Of a stretch of 64,000 nt of DNA, positions 22,528-34,100 are shown piece by piece; position 1 is the stretch's first letter, and each line of letters begins with the position of its first letter. Below the pieces are notes generated by a model that was not told the origin of the DNA, ran no database searches, and saw only the letters and a list, made by a program, of their open reading frames with translations. Origin of the DNA: Paramecium octaurelia (lineage: Eukaryota; Ciliophora; Oligohymenophorea; Peniculida; Parameciidae); the NCBI GenBank assembly GCA_905182995.1, contig CAJJDP010000136.1, positions 174,625-238,624 of the forward strand, given 5' to 3'. Both the position numbers and the translations under genes were made by a program.

Positions 22528-24295
22528 TCAAAGCAGATCTGTATATGTTGCTGTTTTTGGTTAGTATGATTGATAAGGCACAGTACCCATCTACTAAAAT
22601 GGACTCACTTGATTATTGTATTGAGGTATCTAATAGCCACTGCTAAAAAACTTGCTCTCTTGTTTTTGGCTCTTCTCTTGGTATAAGTTCAAAATTTGTC
22701 TGAATTCTATAAACGAGATGAAATTATCATCATTTAAATCAAATATCTTAAAAACGGCTTGCAACTCTTATGGTTATACATTTCTTTGGATTTTTCTAAA
22801 ATTATCGTTTATTTACTTACATCAACACCTACGCAAACTCTTAAAAACTGAGAAGACCATCAAAGTCACAATCAAATTTTTAGAATAAATCATGTACATT
22901 TATATTGTATCTTTGAATTGTCTATTGTAATTTTTCAATTAACTTCTCAGGATCAAATACATATGTTTGGATTGGCATATAATTTATGAAGGGTGTTGAT
23001 TGAGATTAACCCAACGTAGGTTAATACGTAGCTTAAATGCCTCTAAAATCCATGTCTTTCTGTTTTCCAGGATTACTTTGAATATTTGTTAAAGATGGCA
23101 TCTTTTTGGTACCTTAATTTCTCTAATTCTGGCGACCTTTAACCTTTGAAACTACTGCCATCTTAGTATTATTATCTGTTATCCATTTTTCAAATTCCTC
23201 CAATGATACAGATTGATCTCCATCCAAATCCAATTTCTTAAATATCACTTGACAATCTTAACGACTTAGAGTTTTATCAATAGTATGCAACAATTACACT
23301 AATTCAGAAAACTATAATGTTTTATCACCATTTTCATCAAATTCTTAGAATAAAGAACTAATATTCAAATTTTGTTTTATTATTTTCTATCTTAATTCAT
23401 TCATCAAAAATTTAATTTACTCTTCCTTAATATGTGCTTGATAATTCTTAAAATAATCTTTCACCAATCTATGCTTAAATACTTCATCCCAATTCATTCT
23501 GTCTGCTTCCTCCATTGTAAGACAACCCTCTATAAATTATTTCATATCGTCACTAACTGATGTTTAATCATCAGGAAAATCTAACAATTTATGCTCAATA
23601 TTATGCAACAATTGTTCTATCCTTGTACCGCTCCATGCAGTATAACCATACAAAGCATTGTATAAGATCATTCCAATAGACCATATATCACATTTATTTG
23701 TGTATTTACTGTTTGACAACACTTAAGGAGAATGGAACTTAAAATCTTCATCCTTATGTGATTAATCCTTTTTGAAATTCTCCAAACACTTTGTTAACCC
23801 ACAATCTAATTATATTCACAATTTATACCAGCTAATTTATAACCTTTATCTGTTAACATAATATTCGTCAACTTTAATCCTCTATGAACTATTCCATGGT
23901 TTATTAATTCAGTGAACCCTTCCAGTAGATCTATCAATAACTTAATGCATTCAGATTCAGGCATTTTGTGAACTTATTACAAATAGGACTATAAATCTTA
24001 TTTACAAAGTTCCATGACAACATAATAATTATTGTCAGTTTATATTACTTCTACTAGTTAAACTATTTTTGGGTGTTTTAATTATTGCATTAATCTGATT
24101 TCATCTAACAATGCACATAAGAGGCCTTCATCGTCTGTTATACTATTTTTTTTAATTATCCTTAAGGCATATTGGTTCTTTTTATTATCAATAGCTTTAA
24201 CAACCTATGATTTCAATAAATATCATTACTGTTCCTGTAGAACCCATCCCCAACATGTCTTTTGGATTATATTGGTATTTGTCAATTTATTTCAT
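22528..24295 (-). CDS. CDPK-like protein with inactive kinase domain and EF-hands
   Basis: 564 residues with three introns (25, 23, 25 nt). A kinase-fold N-terminus is followed by four EF-hands, the layout of calcium-dependent protein kinases. EF-hands: EFDENGDKTLQFSEL, KLDLDGDQSVSLEEF, KFDCDFDGLLSFQEF and FDLNDDNFISFIEF. The kinase part is degenerate: the VAIK Lys is Arg (YALRIIKK), HRD reads HRGLKLTN so the catalytic Asp is Gly, and DFG reads DCG. The glycine loop (GMGSTGTV) and D-IWSIG are kept. I infer a calcium-binding pseudokinase that regulates partners rather than phosphorylating them. Its stop is 58 bp from the stop of the convergent kinase. Confidence 0.88.
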
Positions 24296-24531
24296 TAAGA
24301 AAATTATAATTTCAGCATTTCTATATAAGAACTTATTAATATTGGTTTGAAGTAATAAGAATTTCTATAATTTTTAATAATGGATTATCCTATTGCAAGA
24401 TATTTCTCCATTATACTCTCTATGAATTTTAATTCAACAATTTTCATTCAACATAACATCTTATTTGTAATTTTTGGAATTCAATTGAAACCAGAACAAA
24501 CACATATACAGAGTTTGAAAATTAAAATTCA

Positions 24532-24767
24532 ATGAAAAATATAAAATTTGTTGTGGAATTATAATTAAAAAGTTATTTTATAATTAAATTTTTATATTTT
24601 ATAATAATCTAATTAAAGAAATTGCTAAGATTGGATTTTGTATTGATTAAGGCTCGATATGTGTTTAGGCTGAAAATTTGAGTCCTCTGAATGATGATTA
24701 AGGAGATACCTAAGAAAGAAGAGGATAAAATGAAATGAATTCTAAAACAAGTAAAAATGTAAAATGA
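24532..24767 (+). CDS. Possible small protein, 68 aa
   Basis: A tentative model with one 29-nt intron (GTATTG...TTTAG). It has a hydrophobic N-terminal half and a polar C-terminus (LNDDQGDTQERRGQNEMNSK). An alternative 23-nt intron also keeps the frame. It converges on the trichocyst gene and lies in an otherwise empty 515-bp gap. Confidence 0.28.
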
Positions 24768-24809
24768 ATTTTTATGAAGATTTGGATATTGATATATTGA
24801 ACTTCATTA

Positions 24810-25976
24810 TCAAAAGACCTCTTCTCTAACTTGGAGGAATTCTGATGCAGCGCTCAACTTTTAGGTGAGAACTTCTTATAATCTCTCAACAACTTCCAAT
24901 TATTATTCTCTTTCAAAGGTTTGAGCTTCATATTGGGATTCTTATTCAGCAGCCCATCTTTCTTAAATGTCCAATGAATCTTCAGCATCTTCAAGGAATA
25001 ACTATTGAATTTAGGGATTGTATTAGTACAGTTTAATCTTCCAAGTCTTCAACAGCTTCTTGGATGGTGACTTTGAATTAGACAATTGAATTTTCCAAGA
25101 ATGCCTTTCTTTCAACTAATCTCTTGTGTTCTTCTTATAAGTGACCACTTTAGACTTCCCAGTTGGCAGCTTGTTTTTCTTCTGTGGCAAGGAGAGAGGC
25201 TCTGCTGGCAACTAATTATTGTCTGATTTAAGCTAAGAGTTCTAAGATCTTGATGATGCTCTTGTTATCAACCTTAGAGGCTAATTGGGTCAAGGCATTG
25301 ATGAGTGGCTATTACAATAGAAATATTATTAATACCTTGAAGAGAGCATGCTTGGATTCCATCAATTTAGCTTAGACTTTTTCAAATCTGCTTTTGAGTT
25401 GAGCAAAAGCGACACCAGCTTACAAGTGTTAAACGATCTTTGAGGCTTCATCAATGGCATCAATTTAATCAACATGTTCTGCATCCTTTCTAACCCATGT
25501 GTCATGTTATGATTGTCTTGTAGCAGATTCATCAGCAAAGCTTTTCTCGTTATTGGCAATATCTGAGGTAACAACTCTGACTTCAGCTTCAGCTTCACCC
25601 AATGCTTCGGTTGTGGAATCTCTCAAATTTGAAAGAGCAACAATTTGGGTTTAGTGATAAGCAATTTCTTGTTCTAAGTCAGCAATGATCTAAACAATAT
25701 TATTATGCTTACCTTTTCGAAAGCAACTGTATCACTCTCATGAACTTTGTCAGCTTTCTTTTAATCTCCGTTGAGTTGGGAAGCAATATTGTTTAAGAGA
25801 ATTTGAATTTCACCAACAGGTCCTCCTGTGGCCAATTAGAGTTGAAGGACTGACAACACTGAATTTCCGAATGAATCTTTGTTAACTTAAGCCAAGATTT
25901 CCTTTGGACTTTCTGTCTTTGCTACTCTAGCAGTTGCAACTGCAAGGATAAGAGTCAATACAGGGACGATTCTCAT
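24810..25976 (-). CDS. Trichocyst matrix protein precursor
   Basis: 362 residues with three introns (25690-25712, 25309-25335, and a 28-nt one near 24990). A clear signal peptide (MRIVPVLTLILAVATA) is followed by ESPKEILAQVNKDSFGNSVLSV and long Gln/Glu/Ala-rich heptads. That is the layout of the Paramecium TMP (T-series) family. These precursors enter the secretory pathway, are cleaved into paired polypeptides, and form the crystalline matrix of the trichocysts, the exocytic organelles of Paramecium. No transmembrane segment follows the signal. The family is large in Paramecium, so a specific member cannot be named. Confidence 0.9.
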
Positions 25977-26400
25977 GTTATTAATATTAATGAAATGAAA
26001 TCACAATCACTCTCCAAGACATTAAAAATTACCCGTTTTTTAATTTATTATCCCACCTTCATTAATACGTTTTTGTTTAATTAAAAAGTCAATCATTTTA
26101 TTATTCCTCATATAATACTCTTCAACTAAGGCTTTATTTCAATCAAAAATTCAATGTTTGTGAACATTTAAATAATAATTTTGATGAGCTTTCGAAAGAC
26201 TATTGCAAATGGATTTATTTTGGAATCAAACATATGATTCTCTACTTGTTTCAAATAATCAATATCTAGACAAAATATGAAGAAATAAATTAAAATTAAA
26301 TATGTTCAAATGCATTAACAGGGATATTTCAATCATTAAATAAATTGTTAAAACAATCGAGTTGTATTTGTGGCATATACATTATAATAAATCATAAGAT
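25977..26400. other. Upstream region of the trichocyst gene
   Basis: 424 bp of AT-rich DNA, with no gene that I can support. It should hold the promoter of the trichocyst matrix protein gene. Confidence 0.4.
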
Positions 26401-26982
26401 ATGATAAGATATAAATTTAGGTTAGAATTAATTAATCTAATATTTATATCTCAAAAAGAGCAACGCTTATAATTTTCATATTTAATTTGTTTAATACGTG
26501 AATTTTATTAGATCTTTTGTTGCACTCTGATTTTCTAAATTTCTGGCATAGTTTTTTTATAAAATTTCAAATTTCAAAATAATAAATAATTCTTAAGATA
26601 TTCAAATACAAAAACAAATGCAAAGTCATTTTCAGGAAATGTATTAATTAATTCAATTTAACTATCAAAATAATTTACTCAGAACATTAACAAAGATTAA
26701 TAATATTATTTGTATGTTTATTATTTAAAATTAAATGTTTATGAATTGAATGGAATACCAAGTATAGAAGTATTGTAATACCTAATAGTCTTATCTCATC
26801 AAGCAAAGATGAAACCAGAAATAATTGATTATTAATAGAAGTGCAATTTTTAATATAATACTAATATACATTGGGGTATTTTGATTTCCTATTATTTATA
26901 AACTACAAAAATAATAAGGTTTGGTATATATATCATTTATTTAATTAGTTTCTTTTTAAATCAATGCATAACAATCCTTTGA
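26401..26982 (+). CDS. Long open frame, possible 193-aa protein
   Basis: ATG at 26401 to TGA at 26982 without introns. The middle part is protein-like (VYELNGIPSIEVLQYL, HQAKMKPEIIDYQQ), while both ends are hydrophobic and low complexity. No family is recognised. Its TGA would be 9 bp from that of the opposite gene at 26992. In this code a 193-codon open frame can occur by chance in AT-rich spacer. Confidence 0.33.
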
Positions 26983-26991
26983 ATAATGAAA

Positions 26992-27502
26992 TCATTTTGA
27001 CTGGTTAATAAAGAAAAGGCAATCCTTAATAAATTAAACAACAAAATTATCAAAATTATCATTTAAATACAAAACTCTTCCTTCTAATTCATCTTTTTAA
27101 TAAATGATTTTAAATCTATCCTATATAGTTTCAACATTTTCAGTTTCAATATAAGAATCTTTATCTTATAGAACTTAAAAATCAATTAGGTTATTCTATC
27201 ATTGATACATTATAAATTGAGTATTTTAAAGGCTCATTGACTTTGAAAAAATTATTGATTAAACATAATGCTTATGAAAAATAATTAAGTTTAACTTACA
27301 TCCGTGATTCATATCTTAATTCTATTCAAATATGAGCTTATGAACGTGTCTAAAAGTTTTAATTCTCTAGAGGTTGTAAAAAGTTAGTAATCTTCTTGCT
27401 CATTGAACGATTTAACAATAAAATTAATAAAACAATGAAATCAAAATAACCATAGACTCCTGAATAAATAATACACATTCTGAGGTCTTTCAAGAATTTC
27501 AT
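26992..27502 (-). CDS. Possible small membrane protein with uncertain splicing
   Basis: Model: ATG at 27502, a strongly hydrophobic segment (FDFIVLLILLLN), a 24-nt intron (GTTCAT...GAATAG), then a charged C-terminal exon (DKDSYIETENVETIQ, KDELEGRVLYLNDNF) ending at TGA 26992. Joining the last two exons needs a 46-nt intron, far longer than normal here, so the middle is unresolved. It is divergent from the coiled-coil gene at 27618. Confidence 0.35.
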
Positions 27503-27617
27503 AGAGAAGAAAAATTCAATTAGTCCATAGATAAGATGCCAAACTTGAGTTTATACAGTGAGAAGGGAGGTAGCACAAACTTTTGATTGTAAAGTGAAAT
27601 AGTAAAAGTTTGAGAAT

Positions 27618-27922
27618 ATGGAGCATCAAACTCTTGGGAAGGAATCTGTGGAGGAGAAGATAGAGCTGTTGTCAAATTAGATTAAAAAAATGCAAATAAA
27701 ATAAGAACAATTGAAGAGTCAACATTATTAACTGAGTAGAAATGTTAAGAAGTTCAATCTCGAAAAGAAACATTAAGTGCAAGTAAGGAATAAGATTAAT
27801 ATTTAATTTAGGAAAGGAGTTAGAATATAAAAAAATTGGATTGCATGATTGATATCCAGACAAAGCAGGAAGATAATTTAAATTAATTAAAGTATCTATT
27901 TGCCTCTCGAAAAATAATTTGA
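27618..27922 (+). CDS. Small coiled-coil protein, 91 aa
   Basis: Two exons joined by a 29-nt intron (GTAAGG...TTTAG). The protein is almost entirely a charged helix (SVEEKIELLSNQIKKMQ, NVKKFNLEKKHQ, TKQEDNLNQLKYL). The heptad pattern of Leu, Ile and Met suggests a two-stranded coiled coil. No other feature and no family recognised. Confidence 0.5.
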
Positions 27923-28098
27923 CTTTCTTTTATAAATTAAGTTAAATATGGAAGAATGGATTTTTGGTAATCAATATGACGATAAGTCTATTGGTTTGCT
28001 AACATAAAAATTTGTTGTATATATTTTTTCAAAATTTAATACAAAAAGATGTACAAATTAGTATTTTATAAAAAATATTCTCAAAAAACTATAAAATA

Positions 28099-29770
28099 AT
28101 GAAAAAGTCAAATGAGAATGAAAGGATAGCCTAGCAAATATATGCTTCTTAGATGCAGAAATTGTAGGGCAAGATATTGGAGAAGAAACTCACTAAAGTA
28201 TGTTCAAAATAGCAATTTGAGAGCCAATCATAAAATATCTCGAATAACAACAGCCCCGTAATGGGTCGTTAAAAGTCGTATGAAAATTTATAGAAGGTGA
28301 ATAGAACATTCATAAACCCAACTCTTCAGGTGTCTCAACAAAAATTGAGCAGCATTTTAAATGTTATGGCAGGCTAACAGACGAAACCTAAAATTTAGAG
28401 TTCATTTAATAATGAATTAATGGATACGGTGAAGATTACTTATAAATTACGTAAGAATTAATCTATGATTCAAATCGATCAATAATCACCATAATTAACT
28501 AAGAATTCTTCGTTTCATCGTCCTAACTCGAGTGTCAAAATAAAGAATAGCAATAGTATATCTTATGAGTAAACATAATTTTAAAAGATAAAAGATAAAA
28601 TAAAATAGCTCTTATAAGAGAAAGATAACAATTGGCAGTAAGATCAAAAGGAAATGGCTTTCATGATAAAACTAAATTAATCGTTAAACCAATTACTTTC
28701 AATAGTTTTTTAAGAGTAACAAAATACTTAACCTACTTCTACTTAAGATACAAATTCTAGTCTTCAAATAGATAATTTTTTTAAAAGATAAATTATCATT
28801 CTATAATAATCTTACACTCAATAAATGGAAAAGAAAAAACTAGAAAATATTCTCACTTCCATCAAAAGAAAACATGAAAATGTTCTCGTCGAATACAACT
28901 AGCTATAAGAAAAAAGAAAATCATAGGATGATTAAATAAGGAATATGGAATAGCAAATCTAAGAACTACAGACTCAAATAAGTTCATCTTAAAAGGAAAT
29001 AAAGAATGAGTAAGGTATATATGAAAGTATTACAGATAGAATTTTTGGAATTGAAGTATCTTGTTTAAGGACAATTCGAGGCAATCTAAAAGTTATTACA
29101 AAGAGAACAGTTGACAAAAATATTCTTAAAGAGAGTTGGAGATAGTTCTATAATAGAGTATTAATAATGATATTATTTAAGCATGTTCGATTAATTTATA
29201 TCAAATGCTGAACGGACAAATTTGGATGATACCGAGGGGAATCTAAATATAGATGTTTTGCCTTCTAATAAGTTGGTTTCTAAATAGAAACTAGCAGTAA
29301 TTTAGGATTAAATGAGCCTCCCTGAGAAAATTCTATCTTAATATGAAGAAAATTATAAGGAACAATTGAATTTATGCGACTCTTTGTTAGCAGATGATTC
29401 TCGTAATAATTGAATTCACTTGTTTTTAGGAGTTAACGATTCAGAGGAAAGCAGTTTTGGTTATATGGGAAAGGAATAGGCGACTGAGATTAGTTGTTAT
29501 TTCAACGATGCTGAATAATTCGCTTAGTGTACCAACAAGATAAAGAGAATTCAGACTATTTCAAAGGAGAAGTTGAAGATTAACATGTTGGATATGCAAA
29601 TGGTATAGGCTGCGTAAGATATATTTTAAATGTGTAGTTTGAAACGTCAAGAATTAGTTGAATAATAATAGCTACAATAATAGAAGATCCTTCCAGATTA
29701 TCTGATTGATAATGAGAATGAAGAATCAGAGGTGAATTTGTGCGATGATGATGATGAATAAAAGTTTTGA
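28099..29770 (+). CDS. Coiled-coil protein, 531 aa
   Basis: Four exons with introns of 25, 24 and 27 nt, and exon lengths that sum to a multiple of three. The N-terminal 180 residues are Ser/Asn/Gln-rich and basic. The centre is a long charged helical region (KKKLENILTSIKRKHENVL, LQREQLTKIFLKRVGD). The C-terminus is acidic (IDNENEESEVNLCDDDDEQKF). No domain is recognised. A cytoskeletal or basal-body role would fit such a protein, but that is a guess. Confidence 0.7.
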
Positions 29771-29881
29771 TTTGAATCGTCATTTTGGCTCGTTCTTTAT
29801 TATTATTTAATATAAATTTCAATTCTATCAATCAAAATAAAATATTAATAGAAGAGATTGAAAATCAAAATTTTTAGAAGT

Positions 29882-30980
29882 TCAAAACCATTTCTTTAGT
29901 TTTCCTTTCATCCAAACTCCTTTCCTTTCATTCCCTTCCTTAGAAACAAATATCCCAATTCCATCTTACAATCCTTGCTTCCATTGTCCTTTGTAACAAC
30001 GACCGTCACTATATAGCATTTCTCCATATCCATGTTTAAGTCCTTCCAAATATTGACCAGTATAGATTCGTCCTTAAAAATAAGTTAAATCAAAATTTAT
30101 CGCATACCATCACCCCATTTCATCGTACCATTTCCATGTTTGGTTCCATTTTTCCAATAGCCTTCAAAAACCATCTTCCTATCTGGCCATATCTAGATTT
30201 AGGAATAAGATTTACAAATGATCCATAACCATGAAATTGATCATTTTCAAATTCTCCCTCATAAACACAACCATCGGCTAATCTGATGATTCCAAGTCCA
30301 TTTTTCATTCCCTCTTTGAATTTCCCTTCATAAATGGATCTGTCATTGTATATCTCTTTGCCCATGCCATGTTGTAATCCCTTTTTCCATTCTCCTAGTA
30401 AATAGTGACACATGATACCTTAGTAAATGCGACCATCTGAATAGACATACTCGCCAATTCCATGGAACATACTGTCAAGCCATTATCCCTTGTAAGTCTC
30501 TGTGCCATTGACATAGATGGCTTCTCCTTGGAGCTCATTGGAAGCCCACTAAGAAATATTATTATAATATTACAGTTCCTTCGACATAGCTAAGAATAAT
30601 AAATATATAAGATACTACCTATCTTGGAATGAATATTTACCTTTTCCATTTGCTTTGCCATCTTTCCATTCTCCTTTGTAGATGGCTCCGTTCTTCATTA
30701 ATATTGAAGTTGAATCAGAATCAGGGAGCTAATTGGTGTCGAAACAGAATTTGGATTGTTCCACTTGGGTAGGTGCTGAGGTCTCTGGAGAGTGCAAAGT
30801 GGTCATAAGGGATTTACGAACTTTATGACCTCTGTAGAGTGCTTATATGACAATGATTTTATTCTCATCATAAATGGGGGAGGGGTCTTCTTTGATGAGT
30901 ATTTCGGTTTGTTTGTGTCCACTCGAATCCATGGTGAGTAGATCTTCAGTAGATTCTGGCAAGCTCTTGCAGATGCCCAT
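29882..30980 (-). CDS. MORN-repeat protein with IQ motif and acylated N-terminus
   Basis: 320 residues in six exons; introns 29, 25, 24, 23 and 35 nt, with one internal exon only 16 nt long. The protein begins MGIC, fitting N-myristoylation and palmitoylation. Next is an IQ motif (VIQALYRGHKVRKS) for calmodulin binding, then about eight MORN repeats such as AIYKGEWKDGKANGKG, RIYQGEWKKGLQHGMG and RIYTGQYLEGLKHGYG. MORN repeats bind phospholipid membranes and occur in cortical and flagellar proteins of ciliates. A cortex or alveolar membrane location under calcium/calmodulin control is inference. The start at 30980 is preferred over the ATG at 30806 because the IQ segment lies between them. Confidence 0.87.
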
Positions 30981-31173
30981 TTGGAATAGTGTTTTATCAA
31001 ATTATTTTATATTACGAAAATCCTTATATGTTCTAGACTAATTCGAGTGATCGGAAGAGGAGGACTGGAAATAAGCTGGGAGGAAATAATGAAAATGTGA
31101 ACATAACTTTAAATTACTTAATTGGATCCTAATTTGGTAATTATAATGTATAAACTAAATATTATATTTAAAC

Positions 31174-34100
31174 ATGTTTGCAGACCTCATTCAGCATATA
31201 AAAAATACAAGTCCATAATTTGTTATCGGACAATATGCAGATGCTTATGATAATTATAGCAGTTGGCGTATGTGCAAAGTGATCAATCTCTCAACTGATC
31301 AGATCACAGTTCAATACGATGGATGGAGCTAGAAATATGATGAGACTCATAAACTTAAAGTAGGAAGGGTCGTGTATTTTAGATCACATACTGAACTCTA
31401 CACAGGTGCTTAGAAGAGTGCGTCCCGAGAATTCTAAATAACCAAAGAAGTGGATCACATTCAATAGGTTATTGAGAAAATGCAGAAGTTGATAGTAAGC
31501 AATTTTGCCAATGTCGAAGCACACGACGTCTGTCAATTTGTGAGAGGAGAACTCTATCTACTAATTGATAGCGTCATGCAAGAATAGTACTGCTATAGTC
31601 AGGGAGAATTTAAAATGACTACAGATCTAATCGAAGCCTTTATAAGATTCTTCGTTGAATGGGCAAATAAGATTTTGGAGAAAATAAACATCTATATCCA
31701 AGGCGTCCAAGCACACCCTCTAATTTATTATTTTCATTTGGACACCTGTTTAGTATCCTGTCATCCCGAGATGTTCGACACCCTGACCAAGATATTCAAT
31801 GGAAGTGGACCCAGATGCAAGCGTTACTTCCAGAGCAACGAGTCCCAGCTCTTGAAAATGTACTCCATCTCTGATCGACACTCTCAAAATGTCCAACAGG
31901 GTTTCTTCAAATATTTCTAAGATTAAAATGGCCTATAAGTAATTGAGAATTTGATAGCTTGGCAACACAGCGATGGAGAGACCAAATAAAAAGTGCCTTT
32001 TGGAATAATCAAAAATATCTTACCCTTAGTGGAGAGTATCTATAGGAGCTTCCCAACGAGTTAAAACAGACAAGAATGGCTACAAAAAATGAAAGACATG
32101 ATCATCAATCGATTACATAAGTTGACAACCAATGATCTCAAGGAATCCAATCTAAATCCTGTCTTCTAAATTTTTAAGTTGATTCCTTAACAGTTCTCCT
32201 CCATCATCAACATCTCCCAAGAATGCGAAGCCACAGAGATTAAATTAGCCATCACTTTAATAAAGTCATCCATTCTTGAGAAGAAAATAAAGGGAGTAAA
32301 GGAACTCACTGAAATAATTGACAAGGTAACTACTTCCAAAAATTCAATGATGTATTAGAGTGTAATAAGCTCCTATTACAATCCGGATCGATTGGGCAAA
32401 TTCCTTTAGGAAGAGAAGGTTTTCGACATTCTTCTCTAAGAGGCAGGACATGCAGAAGTCTTTAAGAGAGCAGCACCAATTCTGAGATTTATGGTTGATC
32501 AAGTGAATTCAAGCACCAAGGATATAGAATAATTATGGGAGGCAAGTCAGATGAGACATGAAACAGAAGCTCAGAGTGTCTACGAAGTGATCAGTGATAT
32601 TGCGAGAGTGATGAATCATGAACAAACAGAGATGATCCTTAACAAGTTGACGAATATTAGTTAAAAAGACATAGATCTAAATTTGATCAATTTCATGAAG
32701 GATTTCACTTTGAGTGCCTAGAAAAATTCGATTTGGAAAAATAGGGCCATCTTTACACTCAATATGATGTGGAATTTACTTTAAGACAAGAGCGATCTCA
32801 ACCCTAATCTACTTGAACCTCTAATGACTGGATTCATATAATGTCTCAAACAGGAGCGTGAGTAGTATTAATAATTTTGTTTGGAGAACTTGCGAAAGAG
32901 TTATTCGTTCCCATAATGTTTGCACATCCTATAAAAAATCATTGAGAGTTATGGATAAGTATAAGTCTACTTTGGAGCTTCTTCAGAGGATAATCTTAAC
33001 AAAATCATGAAAGAACATTAAATGATTGATCTAATTGTTAGGAACCTTGAAAGTTATAGAGCCAATGTAATCAATTGTTAAGATTGTTTTGCTATTCTGA
33101 CTGGTAAGGTTGCGCATGCGTAACGAATACAATACAAAATGGATTTCCTTGAGTATATAGCTGCAAGTCCCAAGAAGTATGAGTTTTCACTTGAAAATTT
33201 TAAGAAATTATGGAATATCCTCATAATCAATCCCATTCATGAAACTGATCGAAATCCCATGTTAGATTTCTTAGTAAAAGGTGGGTTTAGAGTTAAAGAG
33301 GATTTATTCAAAAACATATTCTGCAACATCAACTACCCAATCAAATTATGTTATAGAAGTATAGAAAAGTACTTTATGCAATTAAATCAAAAAAATGGCT
33401 CAATAAATTGCTAGAAGTCTTAAATACGCATCATAAAATACGATCAGATCATTGGTATAAATTTCTTCTTCGATGTGGTCTTCTATTACCCTGATGCAGA
33501 TTAAGCCATATAGACTCTTTTATAATTGCACATGAGAACAGAGAAAGCCAGTTAAGTGGATTAGAAATTGCAAATGTGGAACTCTCTCCTAATGAAGTGC
33601 AAAGAAGCTCTGAAATAATCAAATAACACTTAAGTTTAAGTCTAAAATGTGATTAAGTGTCTCAAAGATCTTGTGACTGGAATTGAAGGGAAACAATACT
33701 TTAATACAAGCAGTCCCGCTATTACTTTGACCAAGTTCTAAGTCTAACTCGGCAAGGATGAAAAAACTTTGAAAGAGGTATCCCTCCCTTCTAATTCCAC
33801 TCTGTTAGCTGTGAGAAAACATTTGAATCAACTCTATAATTTCAATCAACAAGATTACGATATGTTTTTGGCTAATCACGATATGAAGATCAATCAAGAC
33901 AACGAAGAAGATTTGACAATCAGTTTGTTCGAGGAATCCAAATCTAGAGATAAGCCAGATATCATTCTTTAGAATATCAGTCAGAATATGAATTCATTGT
34001 GTTTGAGCATCCGTAAATTTAAGGCTACTTTGAGTAGCAATACAGAATTATCAGAGATTTTATTTGATTTGTTGTAATCAGAGAATTATGAAGACATATG

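Noticed and set aside
25977-28098. Possible tRNA or small RNA gene in the gene-poor stretch
   Set aside because: No tRNA box A/B pairs or clear hairpins were seen by eye. The stretch is simply AT-rich.
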